This document shows, piece by piece, positions 1 through 10,884 of a DNA stretch of 64,000 bases. The position numbers were made by a program, and so were the translations under genes. Each line of letters starts with the position of its first letter. The first letter of the stretch is position 1. The notes below the pieces were generated by a model. The model had not been told where the DNA came from and did no database searches. It saw only the letters and a list, made by a program, of their open reading frames with translations. Origin of the DNA: Vesta saturnalis (Eukaryota; Arthropoda; Insecta; Coleoptera; Lampyridae); the NCBI GenBank assembly GCA_036346205.1, contig JARFJB010000400.1, forward strand, positions 4,196,001 through 4,260,000, given 5' to 3'.

Positions 1-81
1 TCAGCAGCTACGTAGTTCTTATGAGACAAGGTATAAATAACATGATAACAAGACGAATTTTCCTACGTTTGAAAAATTATA

Positions 82-2519
82 CAGGGTGGGTGTCTACTGC
101 GTGGACGGAGGATTGCTCCTTAACATTTACCAATTTTGGTGTGGTAATACACGATCATTGGACCTACATTTAGACCTATATTTAGGTATATACAGGATGA
201 TTGACAAAAATATGCCAACCTAAATCTGTGTTTGTATATTTTTGTATTTTTGGATTCACTGTTACATTTAGAATGAAAGTATAGAAGTTTGTATCTGTAT
301 CACTAACCGTTTTGAGGATATCCCCACTTCAATATCAAAATAGAGTTAACTTTGGAACCACGATGCGAGCGTTGTCACCACGATTTTGCAAATCTGTTTA
401 TACCACCGACTATTAATAATAGCCTTCTAACAAACAAACTGAGAAATTTTTCGAAAACTATACAGAATGATTAACTTACGCGAAATGTAATTTTTCTCAA
501 TTTTTTCAAATGCAACACCCTGTATATTTTTTCACATTTCGATTCCACGTGAAAAGTAGATACTAATTGATAATAGGTTTCATAGCCATAAGACGGACCA
601 TTCTTGAGATATTGACGCTTTTACGTGAAAATATTCTAAAATACAAATTTCAACAAAACAAATCAGGTAGGCTTGCCGCTCGTAATATGGAGGAACAATT
701 GCATCTATTGTTTTGACGTTTGTATAATCATTAAAATATTGTTCCATTAGTTTGTGTGTTTTTGGATTGTCGTTTTGTCAATTTTTGTATAAAATGAATT
801 TTTCCAAAGGAGAAATGGTCGATATGACCTTTATTACGGCGAAGCTCAAAGAAATGCTTTGCTGGCTACCCGTTTGTACTGTGAACGATGCCCAGAGAAG
901 ACAACCGCGGAAAGAATCGTTTGTGAATGTAGCTGAGAGATCTATAAATTCTGGAAGTGTGTGTTATCCCAAGCGTGCAAAAACAAGCCCAAATGAATAA
1001 ATTGAGTTTCAAGTTGTGGAATCTCTTATAGAAAATTCGCAAATTAGTACCAGAGAGCTAAGTACACACCTAGACCTAAATAGGAATACAGTCCGCAGCT
1101 TTATTAAAAAACAACAAATTGCATCCTTATCATATCGAGCAACATCAAGCTTTAAGTGAAATAGATTTTCAAAATCGTGAACCTTTTTGCTAATGGATAA
1201 CTACTAAAGTCAATTTTGTTAACATTCTATTTACGGATGAGGCAAGTTTTCACAATAATGGCAATATTAATACACGTAACTATCATCACTGTTCAGATAC
1301 TAATCCACACATCTTAAGAGTTGTTGATCACCAGCATCGATGGTCAGTTAATGTGTGGGGTGGTATAATCAATTTTAATGCGGTTGGTCCTTTTTTCTTT
1401 GATGGGAGTCTTACTGGAGAAAGATATTTACAGTTTTTGGAAAATGATTTATCCGAGCTTTTGGAAAATATCGAGGTAGATAATATTCGTACGATGTGGT
1501 TTCAACTGGACGGCGCCCCTCCACACTATGCAATCAACGTTAGGCAATATTTCAATATAAATTATCCGATGAGGGGGATAGGACGAGGTGTTCTTACTTT
1601 CGGGTTACGTTAAAGAAAAAGTTTACCAACATCTTCCTACCACAAGCGAAGATATGAAAAATAGAATTAATAGAATTAGAGCTGCGTTTCAATTCATTTC
1701 GCCTCTACTGTTGTTGCGAGTGAATCTTTCGTTTACCGAGCGAATTGCAAAAGTGTTTAGCTAGGTTTCGTCAGCATTTTCAACATTTAATTTGAATTTA
1801 TGGTTTTATTCGTTTATGTTTACTTGTTCAACCTATTTTTAGGTGTAGAGAATTATTTTATTGTTTAGTTACTAATTAAGTTGTCTTATCAGTTAAAGAA
1901 TTTATTTGCCATTCATATTTTCTTATTTGCTCTGGATTTTGTTTTATTTGTTCTTCCGTATGTCAATATTTTCAAATAAAGCGTCAATATCTCAAGAAGG
2001 GCCCGTCTTATGACTATGAAACCTATTATCAATTAGTATCTACTTTTCACAGGGAATCGAAATGTGAAAAAATATACAGGGTGCTGCATTTGAAAAAGTT
2101 AATCATTCTGTGTAGTTTTCAAAAAAATTCCCAGTTTGTTTGTTAGTAGACGATTATTAATAGTCGGTGGTATAAACAGATTTACAAAATCGTGGTGACA
2201 ACGCGGGCATCGTGGTTCCAAAGTTAACTCTATTTTGGTACTAAAGTGACGATATCTGCAGAACGGTTAGTGATACAGATACAAATTTCTATACTTTTAT
2301 TCTAAATGTAACAGTAAATCCAAAAATGCAAAAATATACAGGGTGTTCCATTAAAAAAACGCAGGTTTGGGTTGGCATATTTTTGTCAATCACCCTGTAC
2401 ATACCTAAATATTTTTATAATGTAGGTCCAATGGTAGTGTATTACCACAATAAAATTGGTTTGGATACCTCTAATAGTTAAGAAGAAATCCTCCGTCCAC
2501 ATAGTAGACACCCACCCTA
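82..2519 (+). mobile_element. Tc1/mariner-like DNA transposon with ~550-base terminal inverted repeats
   Basis: The left arm (82 to about 630) and the right arm (about 1975 to 2519) are inverted copies of each other over some 550 bases. The outer ends read CAGGGTGGGTGTC and, on the right, GACACCCACCCTA. Both sides are flanked by TA, the target duplication of the IS630/Tc1/mariner superfamily. The only coding matter inside is the broken transposase at 794-1764. The arms themselves contain further TACAGGG-type ends facing both ways (near 189, 513, 2076, 2335 and 2385), so they look composite. The same arm plan occurs at 19255-21500. The element lies about 650 bases from the ferlin exon, probably in an intron. 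Confidence 0.85.
794..1764 (+). pseudogene. Broken Tc1/mariner-like transposase (DUF4817-type N-terminus)
   Basis: The gene would encode a DNA transposase that cuts and re-inserts the surrounding element. An ATG at 794 opens MNFSKGEMVDM, the same start as the related gene at 19929. The N-terminal helix-turn-helix part soon changes frame, and a second piece (MWGGIINFNAVGPFFFDG, from 1353) carries the core-domain segment and the second catalytic Asp in WFQLDGAPPHY. The stretch that should hold the third catalytic Asp (SPDLTPLD in relatives) is missing: the sequence jumps from RGIGRGVLTF to GYVKEKVYQH near 1590-1612. With several frame breaks and this deletion it cannot make active enzyme. Family placement is firm; exact subfamily is not. 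Confidence 0.8.
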
Positions 2520-2521
2520 TA

Positions 2522-3176
2522 TACTTATTAATATATTATCTTACTGTACACAGCTGTAATCAAGCTGTATTCTTTTTAAGTGTCAACCGCTTTTTGTTGA
2601 AAGCCTACTAATAAAAAATTAATGAAATAAAAAAAACCTATTTTGATAAAAAGCTTGCAATCACATTGTGTTTGTTATACATCATTAAAATGATTATGAA
2701 AAATGCTATCCAATTTGTTAAAATATTGAAAAAACAAAGAAAGATAATTTTTTTTTTGTAAACGTTGTTTATAAGGTCTCCCCCTTGCGCAACCGCTTCC
2801 TAATTTAACCCACTCTATATCTACTCGTCTCATGGTTTCTGAGATACCAATGCAGTGCATCTGTATCTTGGACACACTGTACAAAATATCCCTTCATTTA
2901 TAAAGTATTTGTCTTAGGGTTCAATTTCTGGCACATTCTGTTCAATGTTCAGTATATTACGGTATAGTATTTATGTGCAGTATATAAGGTAAGACTTTTC
3001 AATGTAGGCATCAAATTAATAACTAATCAATTCAACCATTAATTTAGTGAGAAATTTGTATTAATTATACATCTACTATTGTAAATGGAACCTGATTATA
3101 ACTATTACGAGATTAATGAGTTATTATATAACACAGCAGAGCAGGAACTCTGTAACGCTTTGTCATAGTTACTTAC
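2522..3176. other. Unassigned AT-rich DNA between transposon and ferlin exon
   Basis: I see no gene here. By position it is probably intron of the minus-strand ferlin gene, lying 3' of the exon at 3177-3365. Short ORFs in it show no recognisable motif. Confidence 0.4.
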
Positions 3177-3365
3177 CGATAATGTTTTATGGTTTGAATC
3201 GATAAGGTTATCTGATATATTAAGTCTTCCATCTGTGATAACCTTTTGAAGGATTAATCCATAAACTCCAATAACTTTATCAGGAAGTACACGGTTTCGA
3301 GATATAAGCTCGATTTTAAGAAATTCATTCGGTTCTAAAGGTCGTCCCATGGGCCAATCAAACCT
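3177..3365 (-). CDS. Ferlin (otoferlin-type) internal exon, part of C2A domain
   Basis: A single exon of a membrane-fusion ferlin, a large tail-anchored protein with multiple C2 domains used in calcium-linked vesicle fusion. Read on the minus strand, a pyrimidine-rich acceptor ending TTTTTATTTCCAG precedes AGGTTTGATTGG, and the exon closes at TTATCG before a GTAAGTAAC donor. The exon is 189 bases, exactly 63 codons, phase 0 at both ends, with no stop. Its protein has RFDWPMGRPLEPNE, DKVIGVYGLILQKV and SDNLIDSNHKTL, matching the C2A pattern known from ferlins (W-P-x-G-x-x-L-E, then LIG...LQKV, then VSDTLIDDNN). No other ferlin exon was found in the window, so neighbouring exons must be outside it or too short to recognise. 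This is the only host coding sequence I can support. Confidence 0.8.
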
Positions 3366-5329
3366 CTGGAAATAAAAAGCAGACATTAATTGTTAGTTTC
3401 AAGAGAATTAGACTATAAAACTTTACTCAGGAAATTTAGTTCAATTTGTATCATAAGTATATGTTTAATGAATGCATTATGCTTTAATTGTACGCACGGG
3501 TTAATCCTACAATAAAGTTAATAAAACTTTTGACATTTTGGTTAATTTTAATTTCAAACTTATAATGGGTTTTATAAAATGTTTGTCTGGATATTGTATG
3601 ATTTCGAAAGGGCAAAGCGTTTCAAGTTGCAATACAGTTGCAGTAACATATGAGGTGAATTAAAACATTAGATTAACTAAAACGCTAGGGCAAATGAGAA
3701 AATAAAATATACACTTTAATGTAGACACTTTTGAAAAGTTAATAGCACCATTTAAAATATACACGTTTAACTTCTTTAACAGTTTACCAACAGCTACAAT
3801 ACATACTAAGTACCCCCGGGTAAAATTAAGCATTTTACTGCATAAGTTTATAAGCAATGGCTTAAAGTATATAGAAATGAAATTGTATGCAACATGTCCT
3901 GTAATATTAGCAACAGCGTATTTGCGTTACATAATCAGAATATGATTTTCTGTTTCGCATTTAGAAAGTCGGTCTTTTGCTACGAATTATAATGCTAGAA
4001 TAGTTTTCATTCTAGCACGATTTTGGTAACTATTTCATTCGTACACGAATTTTAGAAGACTTTTTATTAAGGAATACGCATGACACAATACTTGTTGTTT
4101 TCATAGCTCTTAGTTATATATTAAAAAAAAATGCAAGGTTGTAGAAAAAAGTTAAAAAGTTATCTAAAAAATATATACAGACAAGTTTTAGATTTTTTTA
4201 CTATGTCGGGCAGAAGGTACAAATAGGAGAGTTTAATAAGGGTGTACGAGAGAACCATTCGGTTAGAGCTTAAGTAAAGGTGAGTCGCGCGCGTTTTAAC
4301 GGGACCTTAGAATGGTCAGTGTTGGATTTTGTTTGTGAAAATTTAGTTCAGTAGTACGTATGTAAACGACTGCAATAACCCATAACGGGGATAAAATCAT
4401 ATATAAACACTCATAAATAAAAAAAGTTTAAGTGTACAATTGAAAGGAGACAGTTTTTCCTTTCAAGAAATTTGAAAAGTGCAAAAGCAGATTTAACAAT
4501 AACAGCAAATATTTTGTTGACAGTATTCAGTAGTACAGCGGGCGATAATAATAATAAAAAGAAACCTGAAGTAACCCTTTAAGTAACAGAATTACAAATT
4601 TGTTAATTTAGTCAAGAGATTAGTGGTCATCATTCAAATTGAAGGAAGTGTACAATCGTTAGTAATATAAAATTGGTTGTATAAAGGCAACTAAGAATTT
4701 TAATATTTATGTAGAAACAGTTATTGTGATAAACGTTTACGTTGAAGGGCAAACATGAAAGCAAAGAACCCATGTGAAACACGCGTGTGAATGACAGACA
4801 TTTCCGTTCGTTAGCGAGTTTAGCGGCCGCATTATTCAGTCAGTACGGCCGTCTTCTGTGTTTTGCGCCAGCGTGGGTGCAAATTTAAAAAGGACTACTG
4901 GAAGCAGACCATATGGACTTCATTATACCACAGTCGGGGATTAGTTAACGTAATTTGTAACAAACAGTTTTAGGTTTTGTTTAAACGATAAAAGTACGAT
5001 TCCCTTTTAAGTTCATTCCTGCTTTTTTTATTATAAGTAAAATGGTAACCGCACTTTATCTATTTTAATGCGTTTAGTATATAAGGTTTTGGGGAAACAT
5101 TTAATTCTGGAATGTCGAGTCAGACGATGCGATACCGATAACTTGTTTTGAATTTAAAATAAATTCAGGTTAATAATTATAAAAAAAATTTAAAGAGTTC
5201 ATTTAAAGTCTAATAAAGAATTACAGCAGTGTAAAGAATGTGTATACAAATTTTAATTTTACGCCATACACATTAACTGACAGCTTCAACAAAACGTGTA
5301 ATCTACAGTACTGTTTTTAGTTACTAGTA
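3366..5329. other. Unassigned DNA, probably ferlin intron; small CpG-rich patch
   Basis: About 2 kb without a supportable gene. It is AT-rich and carries no transposase or reverse transcriptase motif that I can read. A patch at about 4780-4890 is noticeably richer in CG dinucleotides (GCGGCCGC, ACGGCCGTC) than its surroundings and could be an exon or promoter, but no reading frame supports that. Confidence 0.35.
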
Positions 5330-5375
5330 TTTAGTACCGAGCTTCAACTCGGGAAGAAGAAAATTTCGATTAAGG

Positions 5376-5418
<43 letters not shown>

Positions 5419-5422
5419 TATA
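5376..5422. repeat. (TA)n microsatellite, PLE unit 1 leader
   Basis: Uninterrupted TA dinucleotides with one CA near the right end; sits directly before the truncated PLE reading frame. Confidence 0.95.
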
Positions 5423-5433
5423 AATATTTTTTC

Positions 5434-6183
5434 TTGATATACCGCTCTTACCACTTATCTGACCAAAATTCTAAAACGGAGGAAGTGAAGACTGTTAATA
5501 AAATATTACTTCAAAATGGATACAAAGGTCAAGAAATATCGAAAATTACCAACAAAGTAAGAAGACTAAGAAATAATAACTTGTCAAACAATGAACGCAA
5601 GATTCCTATTCTTCTACCTTATATAAAAGGAAATACAGACAGAATAGCAAATAAATTTCCCAAAAACGACTTCAGACCGGTATTCACACCACATTTAACT
5701 TTGTCCCAACTTTTAAGAAACCCCAAAGACAAAATTCCCAATGAAAACCAAAGAGTGTATGAGATACTGTGCAACAACTCTCGAAGAACTTATATCGGAC
5801 AAACTTATAGAATATTACATGCGAGAGCCGAAGAACACAAACTAGCAATTAAACAGCACAATCCATCATCGTCTTTAGCTGCACATCATTTAGATACAGG
5901 ACACCAAATTAACACTAACAATATCCGTTTAATTGCACCTCTATATACCTTACAAGAAAGAATTATTAGAGAAGCAGTTGAAATTGAAGGAAGACCAAAC
6001 GCCCTTAATAAACGAGATGACACTTCTAGAATGTCACAAATTTGGAAGGATATCATTAAAGAAGTTGATTCGACATTTCGACCAACTCCAAATCTTCCAG
6101 AAATTTCAAACACTTATGCTGCAACTATTCCTGATGTCCCCACGTCTACACCTTCTGCATCATGTACTAAACTAACTACCTGA
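5434..6183 (+). CDS. PLE C-terminal GIY-YIG endonuclease fragment, unit 1 (249 codons)
   Basis: This is the C-terminal quarter of a Penelope-like retroelement protein. The GIY-YIG nuclease nicks target DNA so that the reverse transcriptase can prime. Residues 107-111 (RVYEI) and 120-122 (YIG) form the signature, Arg131 sits in HARAEEH, and Glu180 in IIREAVEIE is the likely metal-binding residue. The first codon is TTG at the edge of the TA array, not ATG, so this is an in-frame fragment rather than a complete gene. It has no reverse transcriptase part. It is near-identical to the frame at 9179-9928, differing at scattered residues. Expression alone is doubtful; it is named for what it encodes. 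Confidence 0.75.
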   Translation: MIYRSYHLSDQNSKTEEVKTVNKILLQNGYKGQEISKITNKVRRLRNNNLSNNERKIPILLPYIKGNTDRIANKFPKNDFRPVFTPHLTLSQLLRNPKDKIPNENQRVYEILCNNSRRTYIGQTYRILHARAEEHKLAIKQHNPSSSLAAHHLDTGHQINTNNIRLIAPLYTLQERIIREAVEIEGRPNALNKRDDTSRMSQIWKDIIKEVDSTFRPTPNLPEISNTYAATIPDVPTSTPSASCTKLTT

Positions 6184-6279
6184 AGTCAAACACACTCGTC
6201 CAGATTAAATTTAAATGACTTACCTTGTTTCATATTCTGTACTTGTTAAAAATAGTTACCTTATTTCAATTTCTGTAAT

Positions 6280-6357
6280 TGTCAAAATAAATTCTTGACG
6301 AAGGGTACCAAGGACGTTCCCGAAACGTGGAATTAATTTGTACGTTTATTTACACAG
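6280..6357 (+). ncRNA. Hammerhead-ribozyme-like motif at PLE unit 1 3' end
   Basis: The order TTGACGA, GGG...CCC, GAAA, then ACGT...ACGT with flanking TAAAT/ATTTA pairing follows the layout of type I hammerhead ribozymes, which are known from Penelope-like elements. The first core base is T where C is expected, and one extra A sits before stem II, so activity is doubtful. Units 2-4 read TGACAA instead of TGACGA at this point. Confidence 0.4.
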
Positions 6358-6403
6358 GTTTCAAGAAAAAATGTCTTATTTAAACATTAATACTTTGGAA
6401 ATG

Positions 6404-6527
<124 letters not shown>

Positions 6528-6626
6528 TGTTACAGAGAAGTCCGGTATAAAAAGTCCCGGTTGAGACCGCAACCAGTTTTCCATAATTTAGTACCGAGCT
6601 TCAACGGGAAGAAGACAATTTTGATT

Positions 6627-6630
<4 letters not shown>

Positions 6631-6692
<62 letters not shown>
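6631..6692. repeat. (TA)n microsatellite, PLE unit 2 leader
   Basis: About 30 TA repeats directly before the unit 2 reading frame. Confidence 0.95.
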
Positions 6693-6695
<3 letters not shown>

Positions 6696-6703
6696 AAATA
6701 TTT

Positions 6704-7448
6704 TTCTTGATATACCGCTCTTACCACTTATCTGACCAAAATTCTAAAACGGAAGAGGTGAAGACTATTAATAAAATATTACTTCAAAATGGATACAAAG
6801 GTCAAGAAATATTGAAAATTACCAACAAAGTAAGAAGACCAAGAAATAATAACTTGTCAAACAATGAACGCAAGATTCCTATTTTCTACCTTATATAAAA
6901 GGAAGTACAGACAGAATAGCAAAAATTTCCCAAAAACGACTTCAGACCGGTATTCAAACCACATTTAACTTTGTCCCAACTTTTAAGAAACCCCAAAGAC
7001 AAAATTCTAATGAAAACCAAAGAGTGTATGAGATACCGTGCAACAACCTCGAAGAACTTATATCGGACAAACTTATAGAATATTACATGCGAGAGCCGAA
7101 AACACAAACTAGCAATTAAACAGCACAATCCATCATCGTCTTTAGCTGCACATCATTTAGATACAGGACACCAAATTAACACAACAATATCCGTTTAATT
7201 GCACCTCTATATGCCTTACAAGAAAGAATTATTAGAGAAGCAGTTGAAATTGAAGGAAGACCAAACGCCCTTAATAACGAGATGACACTTCTAGAATGTC
7301 ACAAATTTGGAAGGATATCATTAAAGAAGTTGATTCGACATTTCGACCAACTCCAAATCTTCCAGAAATTTCAAACACTTATGCTGCAACTATTCCTGAT
7401 GTCCCCACGTCTACACCTTTTGCATCATGTACTAAACTAACTACCTGA
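6704..7448 (+). pseudogene. PLE GIY-YIG fragment, unit 2, frameshifted
   Basis: Homologous along its length to the 249-codon frame at 5434-6183, but it has several single-base losses (first near 6890 in the IPILLPYIKG segment, others near 6925, 7010 and 7100), so only the first 60 or so codons are in frame. The YIGQT segment is still readable in pieces near 7060. Since the neighbouring units are open, these losses are either decay of one copy or assembly error in a tandem array. Confidence 0.8.
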
Positions 7449-7668
7449 AGTCAAACACACTCGTCCAGATTAAATTTAAATGACTTACCTTGTTTCATAT
7501 TCTGTACTTGTTAAAAATAGTTACCTTATTTCAATTTCTGTAATTGTCAAAATAAATTCTTGACAAAGGGTACTAAGGACGTTCCCGAAACGTGGAATTA
7601 ATTTGTACGTTTATTTACACAGGTTTCAAGAAAAATATCTTATTTAAACATTAATACTTGTGGAAATG

Positions 7669-7781
<113 letters not shown>

Positions 7782-7884
7782 TGTTACAGAGAAGTCCGGT
7801 ATAAAAAGTCCGGTTGAGACCGCAAACAGTTTTCCATAATTTAGTACCGAGCTTCAACGCGGAAGAAGACAATTTTGATTAAAG

Positions 7885-7885
<1 letters not shown>

Positions 7886-7941
<56 letters not shown>
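7886..7941. repeat. (TA)n microsatellite, PLE unit 3 leader
   Basis: About 28 TA repeats directly before the unit 3 reading frame. Confidence 0.95.
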
Positions 7942-7943
<2 letters not shown>

Positions 7944-7959
7944 GATAAATATTATACCG

Positions 7960-8697
7960 CTCTTACCACTTATCTGACCAAAATTCTAAAACGGAAGAGG
8001 TGAAGACTATTAATAAAATATTACTTCAAAATGGATACAAAGGTCAAGAAATATTGAAAATTACCAACAAAGTAAGAAGACCAAGAAATAATAACTTGTC
8101 AAACAATGAACGCAAGATTCCTATTCTTCTACCTTATATAAAAGGAAGTACAGACAGAATAGCAAATAAATTTCCCAAAAACGACTTCAGACCGGTATTC
8201 AAACCACATTTAACTTTGTCCCAACTTTTAAGAAACCCCAAAGACAAAATTCCCAATGAAAACCAAAGAGTGTATGAGATACCGTGCAACAACTCTCGAA
8301 GAACTTATATCGGACAAACTTATAGAATATTACATGCGAGAGCCGAACAACACAAACTAGCAATTAAACAGCACAATCCATCATCGTCTTTAGCTGCACA
8401 TCATTTAGATACAGGACACCAAATTAACACTAACAATATCCGTTTAATTGCACCTCTATATGCCTTACAAGAAAGAATTATTAGAGAAGCAGTTGAAATT
8501 GAAGGAAGACCAAACGCCCTTAATTAACGAGATGACACTTCTAGAATGTCACAAATTTGGAAGGATATCATTAAAGAAGTTGATTCGACATTTCGACCAA
8601 CTCCAAATCTTCCAGAAATTTCAAACACTTATGCTGCAACTATTCCTGATGTCCCCACGTCTACACCTTTTGCATCATGTACTAAACTAACTACCTG
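7960..8697 (+). pseudogene. PLE GIY-YIG fragment, unit 3, one frame break
   Basis: Open from about 7960 to 8527 with the GIY-YIG signature intact (RVYEIPC...YIGQT and EAVEIEGRPNALN). Around 8521 the reading TAATTAACGAG replaces the AATAAACGAG of unit 1, giving a stop; the last 55 codons continue in another frame to about 8697. Otherwise nearly identical to unit 4. Confidence 0.8.
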
Positions 8698-8920
8698 AAG
8701 TCAAACACACTCGTCCAGATTAAATTTAAATGACTTACCTTGTTTCATATTCTGTACTTGTTAAAAATAGTTACCTTATTTCAATTTCTGTAATTGTCAA
8801 AATAAATTCTTGACAAAGGGTACTAAGGACGTTCCCGAAACGTTGAATTAATTTGTACGTTTATTTACACAGGTTTCCAAGAAAAAATATCTTATTTAAA
8901 CATTAATACTTGTGGAAATG

Positions 8921-8922
<2 letters not shown>

Positions 8923-9007
<85 letters not shown>
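8923..9007. repeat. (TA)n microsatellite between PLE units 3 and 4
   Basis: AT repeat with one slipped AATT interruption near 8959. Confidence 0.95.
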
Positions 9008-9011
<4 letters not shown>

Positions 9012-9120
9012 AGGTGTTACAGAGAAGTCCGGGTATAAAAAGTCCCGGTTGAGACCGCAACCAGTTTTCCATAATTTAGTACCGAGCTTCAACGCGGGAA
9101 GAAGACAATTTTGATTAAGG

Positions 9121-9167
<47 letters not shown>
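9121..9167. repeat. (TA)n microsatellite, PLE unit 4 leader
   Basis: About 23 TA repeats directly before the unit 4 frame. Confidence 0.95.
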
Positions 9168-9171
<4 letters not shown>

Positions 9172-9178
9172 TTTTTTC

Positions 9179-9928
9179 TTGATATATCGCTCTTACCACT
9201 TATCTGACCAAAATTCTAAAACGGAAGAGGTGAAGACTATTAATAAAATATTACTTCAAAATGGATACAAAGGTCAAGAAATATTGAAAATTACCAACAA
9301 AGTAAGAAGACCAAGAAATAATAACTTGTCAAACAATGAACGCAAGATTCCTATTCTTCTACCTTATATAAAAGGAAGTACAGACAGAATAGCAAATAAA
9401 TTTCCCAAAAACGACTTCAGACCGGTATTCAAACCACATTTAACTTTGTCCCAACTTTTAAGAAACCCCAAAGACAAAATTCCCAATGAAAACCAAAGAG
9501 TGTATGAGATACCGTGCAACAACTCTCGAAGAACTTATATCGGACAAACTTATAGAATATTACATGCGAGAGCCGAAGAACACAAACTAGCAATTAAACA
9601 GCACAATCCATCATCGTCTTTAGCTGCACATCATTTAGATGCAGGACACCAAATTAACACTAACAATATCCGTTTAACTGCACCTCTATATACCTTACAA
9701 GAAAGAATTATTAGAGAAGCAGTTGAAATTGAAGGAAGACCAAACGCTCTTAGTAAACGAGATGACACTTCTAGAATGTCACAAATTTGGAAGGATATCA
9801 TTAAACAAGTTGATTCGAGATTTCGACCAACTCCAAATCTTCCAGAAATTTCAAACACTTATGCTGCAACTATTCCTGATGTCCCCACGTCTACACCTTG
9901 TGCATCATGTACTAAACTAACTACCTGA
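9179..9928 (+). CDS. PLE C-terminal GIY-YIG endonuclease fragment, unit 4 (249 codons)
   Basis: Second open copy of the truncated PLE nuclease. It keeps RVYEIPC, TYIGQTYR, the Arg in HARAEEH and the Glu-rich EAVEIEGR segment. It starts at a TTG beside a TA array, so no true start codon is present. Compared with unit 1 it shares more changes with unit 3 (for example Ser for Asn in KGSTDR and Lys for Thr in VFKPHL), which suggests that units 3 and 4 are the most recent duplicates. Confidence 0.75.
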   Translation: MIYRSYHLSDQNSKTEEVKTINKILLQNGYKGQEILKITNKVRRPRNNNLSNNERKIPILLPYIKGSTDRIANKFPKNDFRPVFKPHLTLSQLLRNPKDKIPNENQRVYEIPCNNSRRTYIGQTYRILHARAEEHKLAIKQHNPSSSLAAHHLDAGHQINTNNIRLTAPLYTLQERIIREAVEIEGRPNALSKRDDTSRMSQIWKDIIKQVDSRFRPTPNLPEISNTYAATIPDVPTSTPCASCTKLTT

Positions 9929-10154
9929 AGTCAAACACACTCGTCCAGATTAAATTTAAATAACTTACCTTGTTTCATATTCTGTATTTGTTAAAAATAG
10001 TTACCTTATTTCAATTTCTGTAATTGTCAAAATAAATTCTTGACAAAGGGTACCAAGGACGTTCCCGAAACGTTGAATTAATTTGTACGTTTATTTTCAC
10101 AGGTTTCCAAGAAAAAAATGTCTTATTTAAACATTAATACTTGTGGAAATGTAA

Positions 10155-10157
<3 letters not shown>

Positions 10158-10216
<59 letters not shown>
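10158..10216. repeat. (TA)n microsatellite, end of PLE array
   Basis: About 29 TA repeats; the array's usual GTGTTACAGAG linker does not follow, and an inverted-repeat element begins instead. Confidence 0.95.
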
Positions 10217-10217
<1 letters not shown>

Positions 10218-10218
<1 letters not shown>

Positions 10219-10737
10219 GGTGTTCATTAATTAGTGTTAAAGTTTCAGGTAGCGTTATAGTCCAGGCAAAGCTGAGAAACCCTATAACAAAATTATTACT
10301 GGGCGGTGCGCCATTTCTTCTCACGAGCCATCCAAAGTTCGAAATTTGACCGACTTCATTAGCTTTTATCTGGGAAAGTATCCGATGAAAAATTCATTTT
10401 CAAACAAAATATTGATGTTGAACTTTTTTGCAATTTGCAATTTTGCAACGAGTACGGAGATATGTATATGGTGTACGGGCTTGGTGAAGGGAATTCTGTG
10501 GCTGCTGCTGAACAATATGTTCAATAATGTGTTATGTACTTTTTGTATTGTTTTGATCACCAATATGCTTCTGACCCTTTGTGTCACGTATCACGTGGTG
10601 AATTTGTTTACATGCAGCTTCCAACGTTGCAATTTAATGTCATTTTTGGATGGCCCGTTAGAAGAATCTGCGCATCGCCTAACATTAATTCTTTTATGAG
10701 GCTTCTCAGATTCGCATGGGCTATAACGCTAGCTGAA

Positions 10738-10739
<2 letters not shown>
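10218..10739. mobile_element. Non-autonomous inverted-repeat element (MITE-like) in a TA array
   Basis: Sequences at 10246-10338 and 10645-10736 are inverted copies of about 92 bases. The left starts CAGGTAGCGTTATAGTCCAG; the right reads CTATAACGCTAGCTGAAG at its outer end. The ~300-base core has no recognisable protein. TA microsatellite lies on both sides, fitting insertion at TA inside a pre-existing array. The superfamily cannot be named from the ends. Confidence 0.7.

Positions 10740-10821
<82 letters not shown>
10740..10821. repeat. (TA)n microsatellite
   Basis: About 41 TA repeats between two inverted-repeat elements. Confidence 0.95.
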
Positions 10822-10824
<3 letters not shown>

Positions 10825-10884
10825 ACGTGAACCAAAAACGTACCCTGCTTCAAGTGTATATTCTATACTTAAATTAAAGACGAA

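Noticed and set aside
4780..4890. CpG-rich patch as the ferlin promoter
   Set aside because: It lies upstream of an internal exon on the right strand, but no initiator, first exon or coding sequence could be seen.
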